The notes below the pieces were generated by a model. That model saw only the letters and a list, made by a program, of their open reading frames with translations, did no database searches and was not told the origin of the DNA. From Deltaproteobacteria bacterium (GTDB lineage Bacteria > Myxococcota > JACRCW01): 38,026 nt of DNA. The stretch covers positions 1 through 38,026 of the forward strand of contig JACRCW010000086.1 in NCBI GenBank assembly GCA_016218805.1, written 5' to 3'. The translations under genes were made by a program, and so were the position numbers. Below, piece by piece: positions 1 through 9,112 of this stretch. Numbering within the stretch: position 1 is the first letter of the stretch; each line of letters opens with the position of its first letter.

Positions 1-116
1 CCTCCGTTCCATGGCGACCAGCCGGAACGCAACGCGGGGCCGACGTCGCCAGGCGGGCCGCTTTGTCAGGGGGCCGCGAGACATGCCAAACCCATGGCAC
101 CCCTGTCGTTCCCGTT

Positions 117-1063
117 CTACAACCATCCCGCATCACACCCGCACTCGTCGGTACACGCCACCGGGCACGCGCCGCCGGAGCACGGGTCCCCGTGCGGGGT
201 GGGAGCGGCATCCACGCTGAAGTCCGCCGCGTTGTCGTCGGTGTCAGCGTGGCTTGCCCGGCGTGTGAGGCTCTGCCCGGGCCCCGCGGGCGCGGCCGGG
301 GAGCCCTCGCCACCAAACGTGTCACCGGCTTGGAAAGTCCCGTACCCCAGCGCGTCCACCACCTCGCCGTGCCAGCGCACCTGCACCGAGTCCGGGCCGT
401 TCTGCAGGTCCACCCGCGCATCAACCAGGTCAGCGCGCGCCAGCAGGTCGGGCGCGCCGCCGGGATGCGCCAGGACAAAGAAGCCGTCCGCGCCCAGCAC
501 CTCGCCGGTGAGCGGAATGGTGACGTCCACAGCGCCGCCGGTCCCCACAGCTCAATCATGAGGGTGTTGTTGGAAGCGGTGTCCGTCCCTGCGCTGTCGT
601 ACACCACCTCGTTGATGAGGATGACCGCGGGCGGCGCCGCGGGGCACGCGCCGGCCTGGCAGCCTCCATCCGCCTGGCACGCGTGGCCTGGTGACCAATC
701 CAGGCACGGGTCCGCATCATGCTGGCCGCAGGTTCGCAGGGTGCTGCCGGTGCATTCCGTGGCGTCCTGGGTTGGGCATTCATCCTGGCAGGTGCCGCTG
801 CCGCTGCCGGCGGAGAGCCCGCCGGTGCTTCCGGACGCGGCGCTGCCGGTTCCGACGCTGGTGTTGCCGCCTTGCGAAGGCGCACCGGAAAGGGCGCTTG
901 ACGACGTGACCGCGCAGGGGTCGTCGGCGCGCACGCAGGAGTTGTCCCCGGCGCAGCAGGTGGACCCCTCCGCGCAGGAACAACCGCCACCCGGTTGTCC
1001 GGTGTCAGCGGGACGGCAGGCGATGACGAACAGGGGAATTGCGAGGCCGGCAGACCAGCGCAT
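117..1063 (-). pseudogene. Lamin-tail-domain lipoprotein, broken by frameshift/deletion
   Basis: The ATG at 1063 is chosen because GGAG lies 6 nt upstream; an ATG at 1069 directly abuts that GGAG. The product starts with a lipoprotein signal (lipobox FVIAC, Cys16), then a Cys-rich stretch, a Gly/Ser linker and a second Cys-rich stretch. Next comes the start of a lamin-tail domain (LINEVVYDSAGTDTASN ... IEL). At about 548 the frame changes. The rest of the domain (GTGGAVDVTIPL, GADGFFVLAHPG, DSVQVRWHGEVVDALGYG, SLTRRASHADTDDNAADFSV) continues in another frame to a TAG at 117, so no single frame holds the whole domain. Part of the expected central strand also seems absent. It lies 92 nt downstream of, and co-directional with, the larger Cys-rich lipoprotein gene. 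Such proteins are usually exported to the cell surface; the function is unknown. A sequencing error could explain the frame change but not the missing segment. Confidence 0.7.
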
Positions 1064-1155
1064 GGGCATCTCCGGAGCGGGCGACCTTGCCGACCGGATG
1101 CGCGCGGAGCAACGCCGCGGCGCCCAACGCTACACCGCGGGCCTGGGCGCGCGGC

Positions 1156-3345
1156 TCAATGGCACCCCGAGTTGAGGCAGGTCTCCGTCGGGCCACACGG
1201 CAGGCCGCAGCCGCCGCAGTGCTCGTGGTCGGAGGTGGTGTCCACGCAGCCGGCGGCGCAGCAGCGGCCGGCCCCGCCGCCATCCGCAAAGCACGGCGCG
1301 CCCGCGTGCGGCGCATCGCACACGTCCACGCCGCACCGCCCGCCACGGCACACCGCGCCACCCGCGCAGCGGTGGCCGCATTCGCCGCAATGGTTGGGAT
1401 CCGTCTGCCGGTCCACGCACGCGGCGCTGCAGCAGAAGCCAAACCCGCCATCCGCGTAGCAAGCCGCGTTGTCCGGCGTCCCGGCGCAGGACAGCGTGGC
1501 GCAGCTTCCCGCCACGCACGTGGTCCCCGCCGCGCAATGCTGGTTGCACCAGCCGCAGTTGGCTTCGTCCGCTTGCAGGTCCGCGCAACCGCTGGCGCAG
1601 CACACCGAGCGGGTGCCGCCGTCAGCGTCACAGAAACGGCCCAGATCCCCGCGGCCGCACGCCGCGGACCCGCCGGTGCACAACCCGTCCACGCAGGTCT
1701 GGCCGGGCGCACAGCGCGCGCCGCACCCGCCGCAATTGTCCGGGTCATTCTTCCAGTCCATGCAGGCGTTGGAGAACATCCCTGACATGCAGCAGATGCC
1801 CAGGCCGCCGCCCTGGAACGCGCACGGGGCGGACATGGGTGAATCACATGCCGGGCGGACACAGCTGCCGTCCACACAGATCATCCCGCCCAGGGAACAG
1901 TCATACGGACAGCTGGCACCGGGGCTGGTGGCGGGGAAGCACCCACCGCCAAAGCTCCCCAGGCACGCCTGGGACGCACAGGCAAACCCGCACTCCATGC
2001 AGTGCTGCGGGTCCTGCTGCACGTCCACGCACGCGCCGCCGCAGCACGTCCCCGTGCCGCCCAGGCCCCCCACGCTCAATCCAAACGCGCAGCGGCCGCC
2101 ATTCCACGCGCCCGCGCAGGCACGTGCCAGGCAGCGCGCCTGTTGGCACACCTCGCCGGGCGGGCAGGCGCCGGCGTCGCCCTGACAGGCGGCGTGGCCG
2201 CCGTCCGCCACGGTGCACTGGCCCCGGTCACAAGCGGCCGCGCCCGGACACCGCAGGCCGCAACCGCCGCAGTTCACTGCGTCCAGCCGCGGGTTGATGC
2301 ACGCGCCGTTGCAGCACGTACCCGGGACGCCGGGCGCAACCGGACACGCCACCGGTCCGTTGGCGGTGGCGCAGTTGACGCGTGGCGTGCAGTTGCCGTG
2401 GCTGCACCATTCGGACGGGGTGCAGGCGTGGCCGCACGCGCCGCAGTTGGCGTCGTCAAAATCCGTGGCGAGGCACGCGCCGCCGCAGCACAGTCCCTGC
2501 GTGTCCGCGCCGGGTTGGCACGCAAAGCCCTCCGGCAGGCCCGCACAGGAAGTGGCCGCGCAGAAGTTGCCCGCGGTGACGCAGCCGCTGCCCGCGGGAC
2601 ATCCCCCGCCGGTGCACAGGCCCGCCGTCCCGCCGGAGTAGCAGTGGATCCCGGACGAACACGCCGCGCCCGCCGGACAGGCCCGGCCGCACACGCCGCA
2701 GTGCGCGCTGTCGTCGTAGACGTTGGTGCACACGCCGTTGCAGCATTGGCCCCATTGCGTGGCGGACACGGCGCACGCGCCGCCCGTGGGGGCGTTCACG
2801 CAGCTCTGCCACAGGCACACGTCTTCCTGGCAGGTCTGCCCATCCGCGCACACGTTGCTGCAGGAACCGCAATGGCGCGGGTTGCCCGTCAGGCGCGCGC
2901 ATTCCGTGCCGCAGCAGGTGGCCCACATGCCCGCATCGCGGTCGCCGCAGTATTCACGGGTGCCGTCGCAATACGGGGGAAGACAGCCGCCGCCGGGGAC
3001 GCAGTATTCGTCTCCCACGCACGCGTTGCCGCACACCTGGCAGTGGTCCGGGTCGTAGTAGTCCCGGCACACGCCGTCGCAGCAGTGGCCGTAACCACCG
3101 TTGGGGGGCGTGCACTCCGCTTCGTTCCGCCCGCAGGACGCCGCTGCGGAGGAGGCGCCGCTGCCGGACGGCTGCACGGACGTGGCCTGGCTGGTGCCCG
3201 TGGAAGTGCCGCTGGCCGCAGCGGACGCGCTGGAACCGGACGCGCCCGTGACGCCAGCGTCGTGGGCGGATGGGTTGGAGCGCGGCGTACACGCGCCGCC
3301 CGCAACCACAACGCACAGCGCCAACCAACGACAGGATGGGTTCAT
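1156..3345 (-). CDS. Cys-rich ten-repeat putative lipoprotein
   Basis: The 729-residue product begins with a hydrophobic signal ending in VAGGAC, a non-canonical lipobox. A low-complexity Ser/Ala/Thr/Gly linker follows (about residues 30-70). Then come about ten tandem units of 50-65 residues with the pattern CC-x-x-x-C ... D..HCG.CG..C..G..C..G.C; the last ends NSGCH. Each unit holds 8-10 cysteines, so the protein probably folds into disulfide-bonded knots outside the cytoplasm. Similar repeat proteins are common in myxobacterial genomes and mostly uncharacterised; I do not assign a function. The start has a good ribosome site (GGAGG, 4-5 nt before the ATG). It is divergent from the FAD oxidoreductase gene and probably cotranscribed with the broken lamin-tail gene downstream. 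Adhesion, matrix or fruiting-body roles are possible but not shown. Confidence 0.85.
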   Translation of the reverse strand: MNPSCRWLALCVVVAGGACTPRSNPSAHDAGVTGASGSSASAAASGTSTGTSQATSVQPSGSGASSAAASCGRNEAECTPPNGGYGHCCDGVCRDYYDPDHCQVCGNACVGDEYCVPGGGCLPPYCDGTREYCGDRDAGMWATCCGTECARLTGNPRHCGSCSNVCADGQTCQEDVCLWQSCVNAPTGGACAVSATQWGQCCNGVCTNVYDDSAHCGVCGRACPAGAACSSGIHCYSGGTAGLCTGGGCPAGSGCVTAGNFCAATSCAGLPEGFACQPGADTQGLCCGGACLATDFDDANCGACGHACTPSEWCSHGNCTPRVNCATANGPVACPVAPGVPGTCCNGACINPRLDAVNCGGCGLRCPGAAACDRGQCTVADGGHAACQGDAGACPPGEVCQQARCLARACAGAWNGGRCAFGLSVGGLGGTGTCCGGACVDVQQDPQHCMECGFACASQACLGSFGGGCFPATSPGASCPYDCSLGGMICVDGSCVRPACDSPMSAPCAFQGGGLGICCMSGMFSNACMDWKNDPDNCGGCGARCAPGQTCVDGLCTGGSAACGRGDLGRFCDADGGTRSVCCASGCADLQADEANCGWCNQHCAAGTTCVAGSCATLSCAGTPDNAACYADGGFGFCCSAACVDRQTDPNHCGECGHRCAGGAVCRGGRCGVDVCDAPHAGAPCFADGGGAGRCCAAGCVDTTSDHEHCGGCGLPCGPTETCLNSGCH

Positions 3346-3461
3346 GGCGTCCTCCGGAGGTCATGCGTGACCGGCCGATTGGCAAACATTCATCCCGCGG
3401 GTGGCTCCGTCCTGCCCGGTGGCCCTACCACGCAGCGCGCTCCCGGGGGTACAAGCGCGCC

Positions 3462-4721
3462 ATGGAGCAGGTCGGCACGCTCATCGTCGGCGGAGGCATC
3501 ACCGGGCTGGCCACAGCGGCGTTCCTGGGTCACCCGGACTGCCTGCTGCTGGAGGCGGAGCAGGAGTTGGGCGGGTATTGCCGCAGCATCCGGCGCGACG
3601 GATTCACCTGGGACTTCTCCGGCCATTTCTTCCATTTCCGCAACGCGGAGCTGGAAAGCTGGCTGCGTGACCGCATGCCCGGGCAGCGCGTGCTCACCGT
3701 GAAGAAGCGCTCCTTCATTTCCTACGCGGGCGGCCGCGTGGACTTCCCGTTCCAGAAGAACATCCACCAGCTGCCGCGGGAAGACTTCATTGACTGCCTG
3801 CATGACCTCTACCTGGCGCACGAGGCCGGCGCGCCGGGCCCATTTGCCAACTTCAAGGACATGCTGCTGGCGCGGTTTGGCCGCGGCATCTGTGAGCGCT
3901 TCCTGTTCCCGTACAACGAGAAGCTCTACGCGTGTGACCTGTCCGCGCTGGACCCGGACGCCATGGGCCGCTTCTTCCCGCACGCGTCCCTGCGGGACGT
4001 CATCCGCAACATGCGCACGCCGGACAACGCGGGTTACAACGACACCTTCACCTACCCGGAAGGCGGCGCCGTCCAGTACGTGCACGCGCTGGCCAGCGCG
4101 GTGGATCCCGCGCGCATCCAGGTGGGTGAAGCGGTCACCGCCATTGACCTGGCAACCCGCACGGCTACGACGACACGGCGGACTGTGCACTATGAGCGGT
4201 TGGTGTCCACCATGCCGTTCCCGCGGCTCTTGCGGCTGGCCGCCGTCCCGCATGATGCGTCCGCGTTCACGTGGAACAAGGTGCTGGTGTTCAACCTGGG
4301 CTTTGACCGCAAGGGCCCCGCGGGCGTGCACTGGCTGTACGTTCCGGACCGTGCGCGGTGCTTCTACCGGGTGGGCTTCTACGACAACATCTTTGAGGCG
4401 GACCGCATGAGCCTCTACGTGGAGCTGGGCTTTCCGCGGGATGCCGTGCTGGACCCGGAGGCGCTGCGGGAGCGGGTGCTGGCGGACCTGCGTGCGGAAG
4501 GAATCGTGGATGATCAGCGCCTGGTGGCGCACCACCACGTGGTGATGGACCCGGCGTACGTGCACATCAACCGCCGCTCCCTGGAGGAGGCGGCGCGCTG
4601 CGCGGAGCTGTTGCGCGGCCACGGGGTGCATTCGGCGGGGCGCTACGGCCGGTGGACCTACTGCTCCATGGAAGACAACATGCTGGAAGCGCGTGCGCTG
4701 GCGGCGTCATTCGGCGGGTAG
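3462..4721 (+). CDS. FAD-dependent amine oxidase / UDP-galactopyranose mutase-like protein
   Basis: The 419-residue product opens with a Rossmann FAD-binding motif ([15 protein letters not shown], from residue 7) and the following acidic strand end ([11 protein letters not shown]). It has the further flavoprotein signatures [15 protein letters not shown] and, near the C-terminus, a second FAD-contact region ([19 protein letters not shown]). The stretch [20 protein letters not shown] resembles protoporphyrinogen-oxidase/UDP-galactopyranose-mutase-like flavoproteins often found near surface-polysaccharide genes. The open frame extends upstream to 3270, but that part is the antisense of the Cys-rich gene. 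The ATG at 3462 directly precedes the Rossmann strand, so I use it. wecE is 2.2 kb away, which would fit a role in sugar or envelope chemistry; this is inference. The substrate is unknown. Confidence 0.85.
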   Translation: MEQVGTLIVGGGITGLATAAFLGHPDCLLLEAEQELGGYCRSIRRDGFTWDFSGHFFHFRNAELESWLRDRMPGQRVLTVKKRSFISYAGGRVDFPFQKNIHQLPREDFIDCLHDLYLAHEAGAPGPFANFKDMLLARFGRGICERFLFPYNEKLYACDLSALDPDAMGRFFPHASLRDVIRNMRTPDNAGYNDTFTYPEGGAVQYVHALASAVDPARIQVGEAVTAIDLATRTATTTRRTVHYERLVSTMPFPRLLRLAAVPHDASAFTWNKVLVFNLGFDRKGPAGVHWLYVPDRARCFYRVGFYDNIFEADRMSLYVELGFPRDAVLDPEALRERVLADLRAEGIVDDQRLVAHHHVVMDPAYVHINRRSLEEAARCAELLRGHGVHSAGRYGRWTYCSMEDNMLEARALAASFGG

Positions 4722-4747
4722 GCGGCGCGCGTGCGTGAGGGGAAGCC

Positions 4748-5425
4748 ATGACAAACGGGATGATGGTGAAGAAAGGGGCCGTGCACGCATTGAAGGAGGA
4801 GCTGCGCGGGGTCCAGGCAGAACAGCGCGAACGCCTGGAGGAGCTCCTGGCGCTCATTGAGCGCAACGTCACGGCGATCAAGGACGCGTTCTTTGAGGTG
4901 GGGACGTCGCTGGCGGAGATCAACAACAACCGCCTGTACGTGGCTGCGGGGTACGCCTCCTTTTCGGAGATGCTGGAGGCGCGCGGCCTGATGAGCACGG
5001 CGCAGGCGGCCAAGCTCATTGCGGTGGCGCAACTGGTGCCGCGTGAATCCGCCATCGAGATTGGCCACGAAAAGGCGTACGCGCTCACCCGCTACGCGCA
5101 GGCCGGCGGGGTGGCCGTGAAGGGGCTGCTCAACGGCAAGATTGACGGGCGGCCCATCCGCGAGCTCACGGTGCGGGAATTCAACGCCGCCACGCGGAAG
5201 CTGCAGGCCCGCCGCGGGCCGGGCCGGCAGGACGGGCGTGAGGAACGCAAGGCCGCCCGGGAGGCCCAGGCGGAGCTGCGCCGGCGCGGCTTGCAGGGCG
5301 TGACGGTCAAAGCGGTGCGCTACGGCAGCGCGTGGGTGTACCGCATTGACGCCGACCGGGACGCCCTGGAACGCCTCACCGCGCGGACTTTTTCCACCCG
5401 GACCTCGCAAAAACCCGGACGGTGA
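4748..5425 (+). CDS. Helical protein of unknown function with HTH-like segment
   Basis: This 225-residue, charged, largely helical protein is not recognised. Residues 10-60 look like an amphipathic coiled coil (ALKEELRGVQAEQRERLEEL). Residues 60-120 contain NRLYVAAGYASFSEMLEARG followed by LMSTAQAAKLIAVAQLV, which resembles the winged or ParB/Kor-type helix-turn-helix seen in plasmid and phage DNA-binding proteins. A very basic stretch (RKLQARRGPGRQDGREERKAAR) and a short beta-rich tail (GVTVKAVRYGSAWVYRIDAD) follow. It starts 26 nt after the FAD gene and may be cotranscribed with it. No signal peptide or membrane segment is seen, so it is probably cytoplasmic. A DNA-binding role is only a guess. 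Confidence 0.7.
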   Translation: MTNGMMVKKGAVHALKEELRGVQAEQRERLEELLALIERNVTAIKDAFFEVGTSLAEINNNRLYVAAGYASFSEMLEARGLMSTAQAAKLIAVAQLVPRESAIEIGHEKAYALTRYAQAGGVAVKGLLNGKIDGRPIRELTVREFNAATRKLQARRGPGRQDGREERKAAREAQAELRRRGLQGVTVKAVRYGSAWVYRIDADRDALERLTARTFSTRTSQKPGR

Positions 5426-5443
5426 CGTCGTGCGGTGAAAGTC

Positions 5444-5483
5444 CATACAGACGTCTGTATGCGCTTCCAAAGACGTCTGTATG
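5444..5483. promoter_or_regulatory. Tandem TetR-type operator (palindromes 22 bp apart)
   Basis: CATACAGACGTCTGTATG (5444-5461) is a perfect 18-bp palindrome of the kind bound by TetR-family dimers. A second core, AGACGTCT with a matching right arm (GTATG) and a degenerate left arm, lies at 5471-5483. The centres are 22 bp apart, two helical turns, so two dimers could bind the same DNA face. The site falls 97-136 bp before the M50 protease start and just after the stop of the upstream gene. No TetR-family gene is present in the window, so the regulator would be encoded elsewhere. Confidence 0.6.
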
Positions 5484-5579
5484 AACGGATGCACCCCCAG
5501 ACACGTGGCCGCCACCGGCGCGCCGGCTTGCGCGGCGGCGGCTGCGGGTGGTGGATTGAGCCTCCCCAGGGAGGGTCCC

Positions 5580-6962
5580 ATGTCCGCCATCCCGTCACCG
5601 GAACCAGCGCCGCTTGCGGCCGACGAAGCGCTCTTTGCGGCGGCACGCGCGGCGCTGGATGCCCCCCGGCCGCAGACGCGCCCCGGCATCTATCTGCTCC
5701 TGTTCCTGCTGTTCATCGGCTCGCAGTGGGAGGGGCTCCAGTCGCTGGCCGGCATCGCCGTGCTGGTCGCGGTGCTGCTGTTCCATGAGGCGGGGCATGC
5801 GCTCGGCATGCGGGCGTTTGGCTTCCGGGACGTGCGGATGTTCTTCATCCCGTTCTTTGGCGCCGCCGTCACCGGACGCCCGCGTGGCGCCAGCGCGTGG
5901 AAGGACGCGCTGGTGAGCCTGCTGGGGCCGGCACCGGGGATCGTCCTGGGCGTGGCGCTGGCCGTGGCGCTGCAGCGCTTTCCGCTGCCCCCGCTGCAGA
6001 CGGTGGTGGAGCTGCTGCTGATGGTGAACGTGTTCAACCTGTTGCCGTTTGGCGGGCTGGACGGCGGGCGCTTTCTGCAGCGGGTGATCTTCTCGCGCCA
6101 CCGCGTGCTGGAGGCGCTGTTCCTCGCCGGCGGCTCCGCGCTCGTCGCGGCGGTCGGTTTCAGCGGGGACAGCGTCATGCTGGGTGTGTTTGGCCTGCTG
6201 GGGCTGCTGACCGTGCCGCAGCGGTTCCGGCTGCGGGGGCGTGCGCGGGCGCTGTGGCGCGCGCATCCCACGCTGAGTCCTGATCCGCCCGCGCTGGGTG
6301 ACGAGCACGCCCGCGCCGTCTTCCAGGCCGCGCGGGCGCCACTGCCGGAGCCCTTCCGCCACAACGCCCAGCACATCGCCCAGGGCATGGAGTCGTTGCT
6401 GGACGCCGGCCGGCCGCCGCCCGGGGCCCTGGCCTCCGTGCTCCTGCTGGCGCTGTACGGTGTCACCTGGATCGTCGCCGTGGCGGGGGTGGTGCTCGCC
6501 ACCGTGGACCGCGCCAACCCGGAATGGCGCGTGGTGCAGGCGCCCGGCTGGCGCGCGGAGATGCCGGCGCAACCGCTGGAGGCTGACACCGTGGCCGTGA
6601 CGCCGGCGGGCGAACGCCCGTGCCAGGTGCGCCGCGCCACCATCACCGGGCTGAAACGGTTCACCGTGGCGGTGGTTGATGCGGGCGGGCCCGTCAACGC
6701 GGCGGATTGGCTCGCGCTGTCCCGCGCGGAGCACCAGGCGGACATGCATATGACCGTGGCCAGCCAGGAAGCGGTGGTGGTTTCCGGCGTCCCGGGCGTG
6801 CGCCTGGTGTTGCGCAACAGCTACCGCCACGCGGTGCTGCTGCAGTTGGTCCACGGGACCCGCCTGTACACCGTGGCCACCAGCGCACCGGACGCGGATG
6901 ATCCGGATGGGCAGCGGTTCCTGGCGTCGTTCGCGCTGACAACGGCGGAGGGTGTTCCCTAG
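5580..6962 (+). CDS. M50-family (site-2-protease-like) membrane metalloprotease
   Basis: The 460-residue integral membrane protein has the zinc motif HEAGH at residues 69-73 within a hydrophobic helix, and the second M50 motif NLLPFGGLDGG at about 153-163, whose Asp completes the zinc site. Hydrophobic segments lie around residues 37-70, 113-132, 141-157 and 173-205, with another near 285-305. The roughly 155-residue C-terminal region (from WRVVQAPGW) is soluble-looking and unlike classic S2P; it may be extracytoplasmic. The ATG at 5580 is preferred because AGGGAGGG sits a few bases upstream, although the frame is open from 5481. Family members cut membrane-spanning regulators such as anti-sigma factors. 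The upstream double palindrome suggests repressor control. Its end overlaps the convergent wecE end by 4 bp. Confidence 0.9.
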   Translation: MSAIPSPEPAPLAADEALFAAARAALDAPRPQTRPGIYLLLFLLFIGSQWEGLQSLAGIAVLVAVLLFHEAGHALGMRAFGFRDVRMFFIPFFGAAVTGRPRGASAWKDALVSLLGPAPGIVLGVALAVALQRFPLPPLQTVVELLLMVNVFNLLPFGGLDGGRFLQRVIFSRHRVLEALFLAGGSALVAAVGFSGDSVMLGVFGLLGLLTVPQRFRLRGRARALWRAHPTLSPDPPALGDEHARAVFQAARAPLPEPFRHNAQHIAQGMESLLDAGRPPPGALASVLLLALYGVTWIVAVAGVVLATVDRANPEWRVVQAPGWRAEMPAQPLEADTVAVTPAGERPCQVRRATITGLKRFTVAVVDAGGPVNAADWLALSRAEHQADMHMTVASQEAVVVSGVPGVRLVLRNSYRHAVLLQLVHGTRLYTVATSAPDADDPDGQRFLASFALTTAEGVP

Positions 6963-8101
6963 GCGTAGAAGGCGTGCACCGCGTCCACCACGCGTTCCAC
7001 GTCGTCCAGGCCGGCGTACATGGGGAGGCGCAGCAGGCGGTCGCTGGTGTCCTGGGTGACGGCCAGGTCCCCCACCGCGCGCCCGTGCTTGCGGCCCGCG
7101 GGCGCGGAGTGCAGCGGCACGTAGTGGAACACGGACTGGATGCTGCGCGCCTTGAGGTGGGCAATGAGGCGCGTGCGTTCGTCCAGGGACGCGGTGAGGA
7201 CGTAGTAGAGGTGGCTGTTGTGCTCCACGTGCGCGGGCACAATGGGGCGGCGCAGGCGCCCGCTGGCTTCCAGGTCCGCCAGGCCCGTGTGGTAGGCGAT
7301 CCACGCGCGCGCGCGTGACGCGTTGATCTCCGCGCCCTCCTCCAGTTGCGCCAGCAGCATGGCGGCCACCAGCTCGGAGGGGAGGAACGAGCTGCCGATG
7401 TCCACCCACGTGTACTTGTCCACCTGGCCGCGGAAGAACTGTGCGCGGTTGGTGCCCTTCTCGCGGATGATCTCCGCGCGCTGGGCCAATGCGTCATCGT
7501 TGACCAGCAGTGCGCCGCCTTCGCCGGAGACCAGGTTCTTGGTCTCATGGAAGGACAGGCAGCCCAGGTCCCCCAGCGTCCCCAGCGGCTTGCCCTTGTA
7601 GCGCGCCATCACGCCCTGCGCGGCGTCCTCCACAATGCGCAGGCCGTGCCGCTTGCCCAGCGCCAGGAACGCGTCCATCTCCGCGGCAATGCCCGCGTAG
7701 TGCACCACAAACACCGCGCGCGTGCGCGGTGTGAGCGCCTCCTCCACGCGGTTCTCGTCCAGGTTCAGCGTGTCCGGGCGGATGTCCACAAACACCGGGA
7801 CCGCGCGCCGCAGCACAATCGCGTTGGCCGTGGAGACAAACGTGAAGGAGGGGAGAATCACTTCGTCCCCGGGCTCCAGGTCACACAGCAGCGCGGCCAT
7901 CTCCAGCGCGGCCGTGCACGAATGCGTGAGCAGCGCCTTGCGTGCGCCCAGGTAGCCCTCCAGCCACGCGTGGCAGCGCCGCGTGAACGGCCCGTCACCG
8001 GCCAGCGAGCGGGACTGCAGCGCCTCCTGCAGGTACGCGGTTTCGCGGCCCGTCAGAAAGGGCCGGTTGAAGGGCACGGGCGTCGTCGGTGCAGCGGTCA
8101 T
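6959..8101 (-). CDS. wecE: dTDP-4-amino-4,6-dideoxygalactose transaminase (DegT/DnrJ/EryC1 family)
   Basis: The 380-residue product matches the WecE/RffA subfamily almost throughout. Recognisable blocks are HSCTAALEMAALL, PGDEVILPSFTFVSTANA, VEDAAQGVMARYKGKPLGTLG, SFHETKN with the PLP-binding lysine at about residue 188, EIIREKGTNRAQFFRGQVDKYTW and VFHYVPLHSAPAGRKHG. E. coli WecE has a very similar length (376). The enzyme transfers an amino group from glutamate to a 4-keto-6-deoxy sugar nucleotide for surface polysaccharide synthesis. The ATG at 8101 is used because the conserved PFN...F..G.E start follows within a few residues. The first 241 bp of the gene plus 53 bp upstream are duplicated 4.9 kb away at 12741-13034. 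No other sugar-nucleotide genes are adjacent. Confidence 0.93.
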   Translation of the reverse strand: MTAAPTTPVPFNRPFLTGRETAYLQEALQSRSLAGDGPFTRRCHAWLEGYLGARKALLTHSCTAALEMAALLCDLEPGDEVILPSFTFVSTANAIVLRRAVPVFVDIRPDTLNLDENRVEEALTPRTRAVFVVHYAGIAAEMDAFLALGKRHGLRIVEDAAQGVMARYKGKPLGTLGDLGCLSFHETKNLVSGEGGALLVNDDALAQRAEIIREKGTNRAQFFRGQVDKYTWVDIGSSFLPSELVAAMLLAQLEEGAEINASRARAWIAYHTGLADLEASGRLRRPIVPAHVEHNSHLYYVLTASLDERTRLIAHLKARSIQSVFHYVPLHSAPAGRKHGRAVGDLAVTQDTSDRLLRLPMYAGLDDVERVVDAVHAFYA

Positions 8102-8154
8102 TGGGGCTCCTGGGTGCGCGGGGCTGTAGCGCGCCCCGGCAGCCCGCGCCACGG
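7861..8154 (-). repeat. Source copy of the wecE 5' duplication
   Basis: This 294-bp stretch (the wecE start and its upstream region) recurs in the same orientation at 12741-13034, offset by 4880 bp. I count about 11 differences. Most fall in the first 120 bases, and 7981-8100 is identical. Identity stops sharply on both sides. Confidence 0.9.
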
Positions 8155-8162
8155 TTCATCTC

Positions 8163-8202
8163 TGGACACCATGAGGTCCCAATGCCGCAACGATGGTGTC
8201 CA
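8163..8202. terminator. 10-bp inverted repeat downstream of the sigma factor gene
   Basis: TGGACACCAT (8163-8172) and ATGGTGTCCA (8193-8202) are perfect inverted arms with a 20-nt loop. The repeat lies between the stop of the sigma factor gene (8258) and the start of wecE (8101), both on the minus strand. It could end sigma-kinase transcription or be an operator for wecE. It lacks a T-run, so an intrinsic terminator is uncertain. It lies just outside the duplicated wecE segment. Confidence 0.35.
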
Positions 8203-8257
8203 CGTTTCATCACCCGGCGTCGTCACTTGCCCGTTGACGCAAGCCATGTGCGCGCGT

Positions 8258-9112
8258 TCACGGCGGCTGGGTCCACCCCAGGCTGAGGGAGAGGTTGCAC
8301 TGCAGCTGCCGCAGGATGCTGTCCACCTCAGAAGCCGGAGCACCCAGGCGCTGCTGCAATACCGCGCGGGTGGCAGCCAGGAGGTCCAGGCGGGCGCGCG
8401 CCAGCCAGCGCGCGGCGGTGGCCCGGTGAACCTGCTGGGAACGCCCCAGGTCGTCCACCGTCATCCCGTGCACGTAGGCCAGGCTCAGCAGGGTGCGCTG
8501 TTTCTCCGTCAGCCCTTCAAACGCCTGCCTGAACGCCTGTTGTACCAGCGGCTTGTGCGCCAGGTGGAGCATCTCCAGTTCCGGGTCGCGGTGGGCGGTC
8601 TGCTCCAGCAGCCCGTCGTCGGGCAGGGGCACTTCACGGGCGTGTCTGCGCTCCACGCTCAGCAGCTCCCGCGTCAGCGCCGTCCTCAGGAATCCCAGCA
8701 ACGTTCCGCGTCCGTCGTACTGGGAGATGCGCGCGGGCTGTCCGTCCCGGGGACACAGGAGCTTCTCCCGGAGCCGCTGCGCGGCGTCATCCACCTGGTG
8801 CGCCCCGTGACGGCTGTTCTTGAGACGCCGGGTGGCCTCCACCGTCAGTTGTTCCGCGTGGGCCAGCGCCAGCGGCTCGCCCAGCAGGCATCCGTGCGCC
8901 ACTGCAAGGTCCCGCCACCGCTCCATTCCCCGCAGCGCAGCATCCGGCGTCTGGGCCAGCGCGCGTGCAAATGCGTTTGCGGAAGGTGAGGTCACCGGCA
9001 CCCAGAACGCGTGTGCCGCCGTGAGCCGGGCCATGACGTCGGGCGGAAGAGCTGCCTCCGCCCGGGCGGCAACCAGCGCGGCCGTCACATCCTCAAAGGT
9101 CAGCAGCTTCAT
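8258..9112 (-). CDS. ECF-type RNA polymerase sigma factor, kinase-coupled
   Basis: The 284-residue protein ends with a sigma region-4-like helix-turn-helix (LTEKQRTLLSLAYVHGMTVDDLGRS...HRATAARWLARAR, about residues 190-245). A region-2-like helical section precedes it (ISQYDGRGTLLGFLRTALTRELLSVERRHAR). The weakly conserved N-terminal 100 residues are typical of the divergent myxobacterial ECF factors. Its start overlaps the stop of the Ser/Thr kinase gene by 4 bp (ATGA), so the two are translationally coupled. In ECF families encoded beside Ser/Thr kinases, phosphorylation of the sigma factor is thought to activate it instead of a classic anti-sigma factor. That role here is inferred from context. 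The target promoters are unknown. Confidence 0.8.
   Translation of the reverse strand: MKLLTFEDVTAALVAARAEAALPPDVMARLTAAHAFWVPVTSPSANAFARALAQTPDAALRGMERWRDLAVAHGCLLGEPLALAHAEQLTVEATRRLKNSRHGAHQVDDAAQRLREKLLCPRDGQPARISQYDGRGTLLGFLRTALTRELLSVERRHAREVPLPDDGLLEQTAHRDPELEMLHLAHKPLVQQAFRQAFEGLTEKQRTLLSLAYVHGMTVDDLGRSQQVHRATAARWLARARLDLLAATRAVLQQRLGAPASEVDSILRQLQCNLSLSLGWTQPP

Noticed and set aside
1156..3345. Regularly spaced similar DNA units, considered as a CRISPR array
   Set aside because: The units are in frame, diverged and encode Cys-rich repeats; there are no identical repeats with unique spacers.
3390..4631. Long minus-strand open frame of over 400 residues opposite the FAD oxidoreductase gene
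   Set aside because: The sense strand carries clear flavoprotein motifs. The antisense product is rich in His, Arg and Val without domains, as expected for a GC-rich shadow.
5595..7409. 600-residue minus-strand frame across the M50 protease and the wecE end
   Set aside because: It spans the ends of two convergent genes, has low-complexity Arg/Gln/His composition and no start signal.
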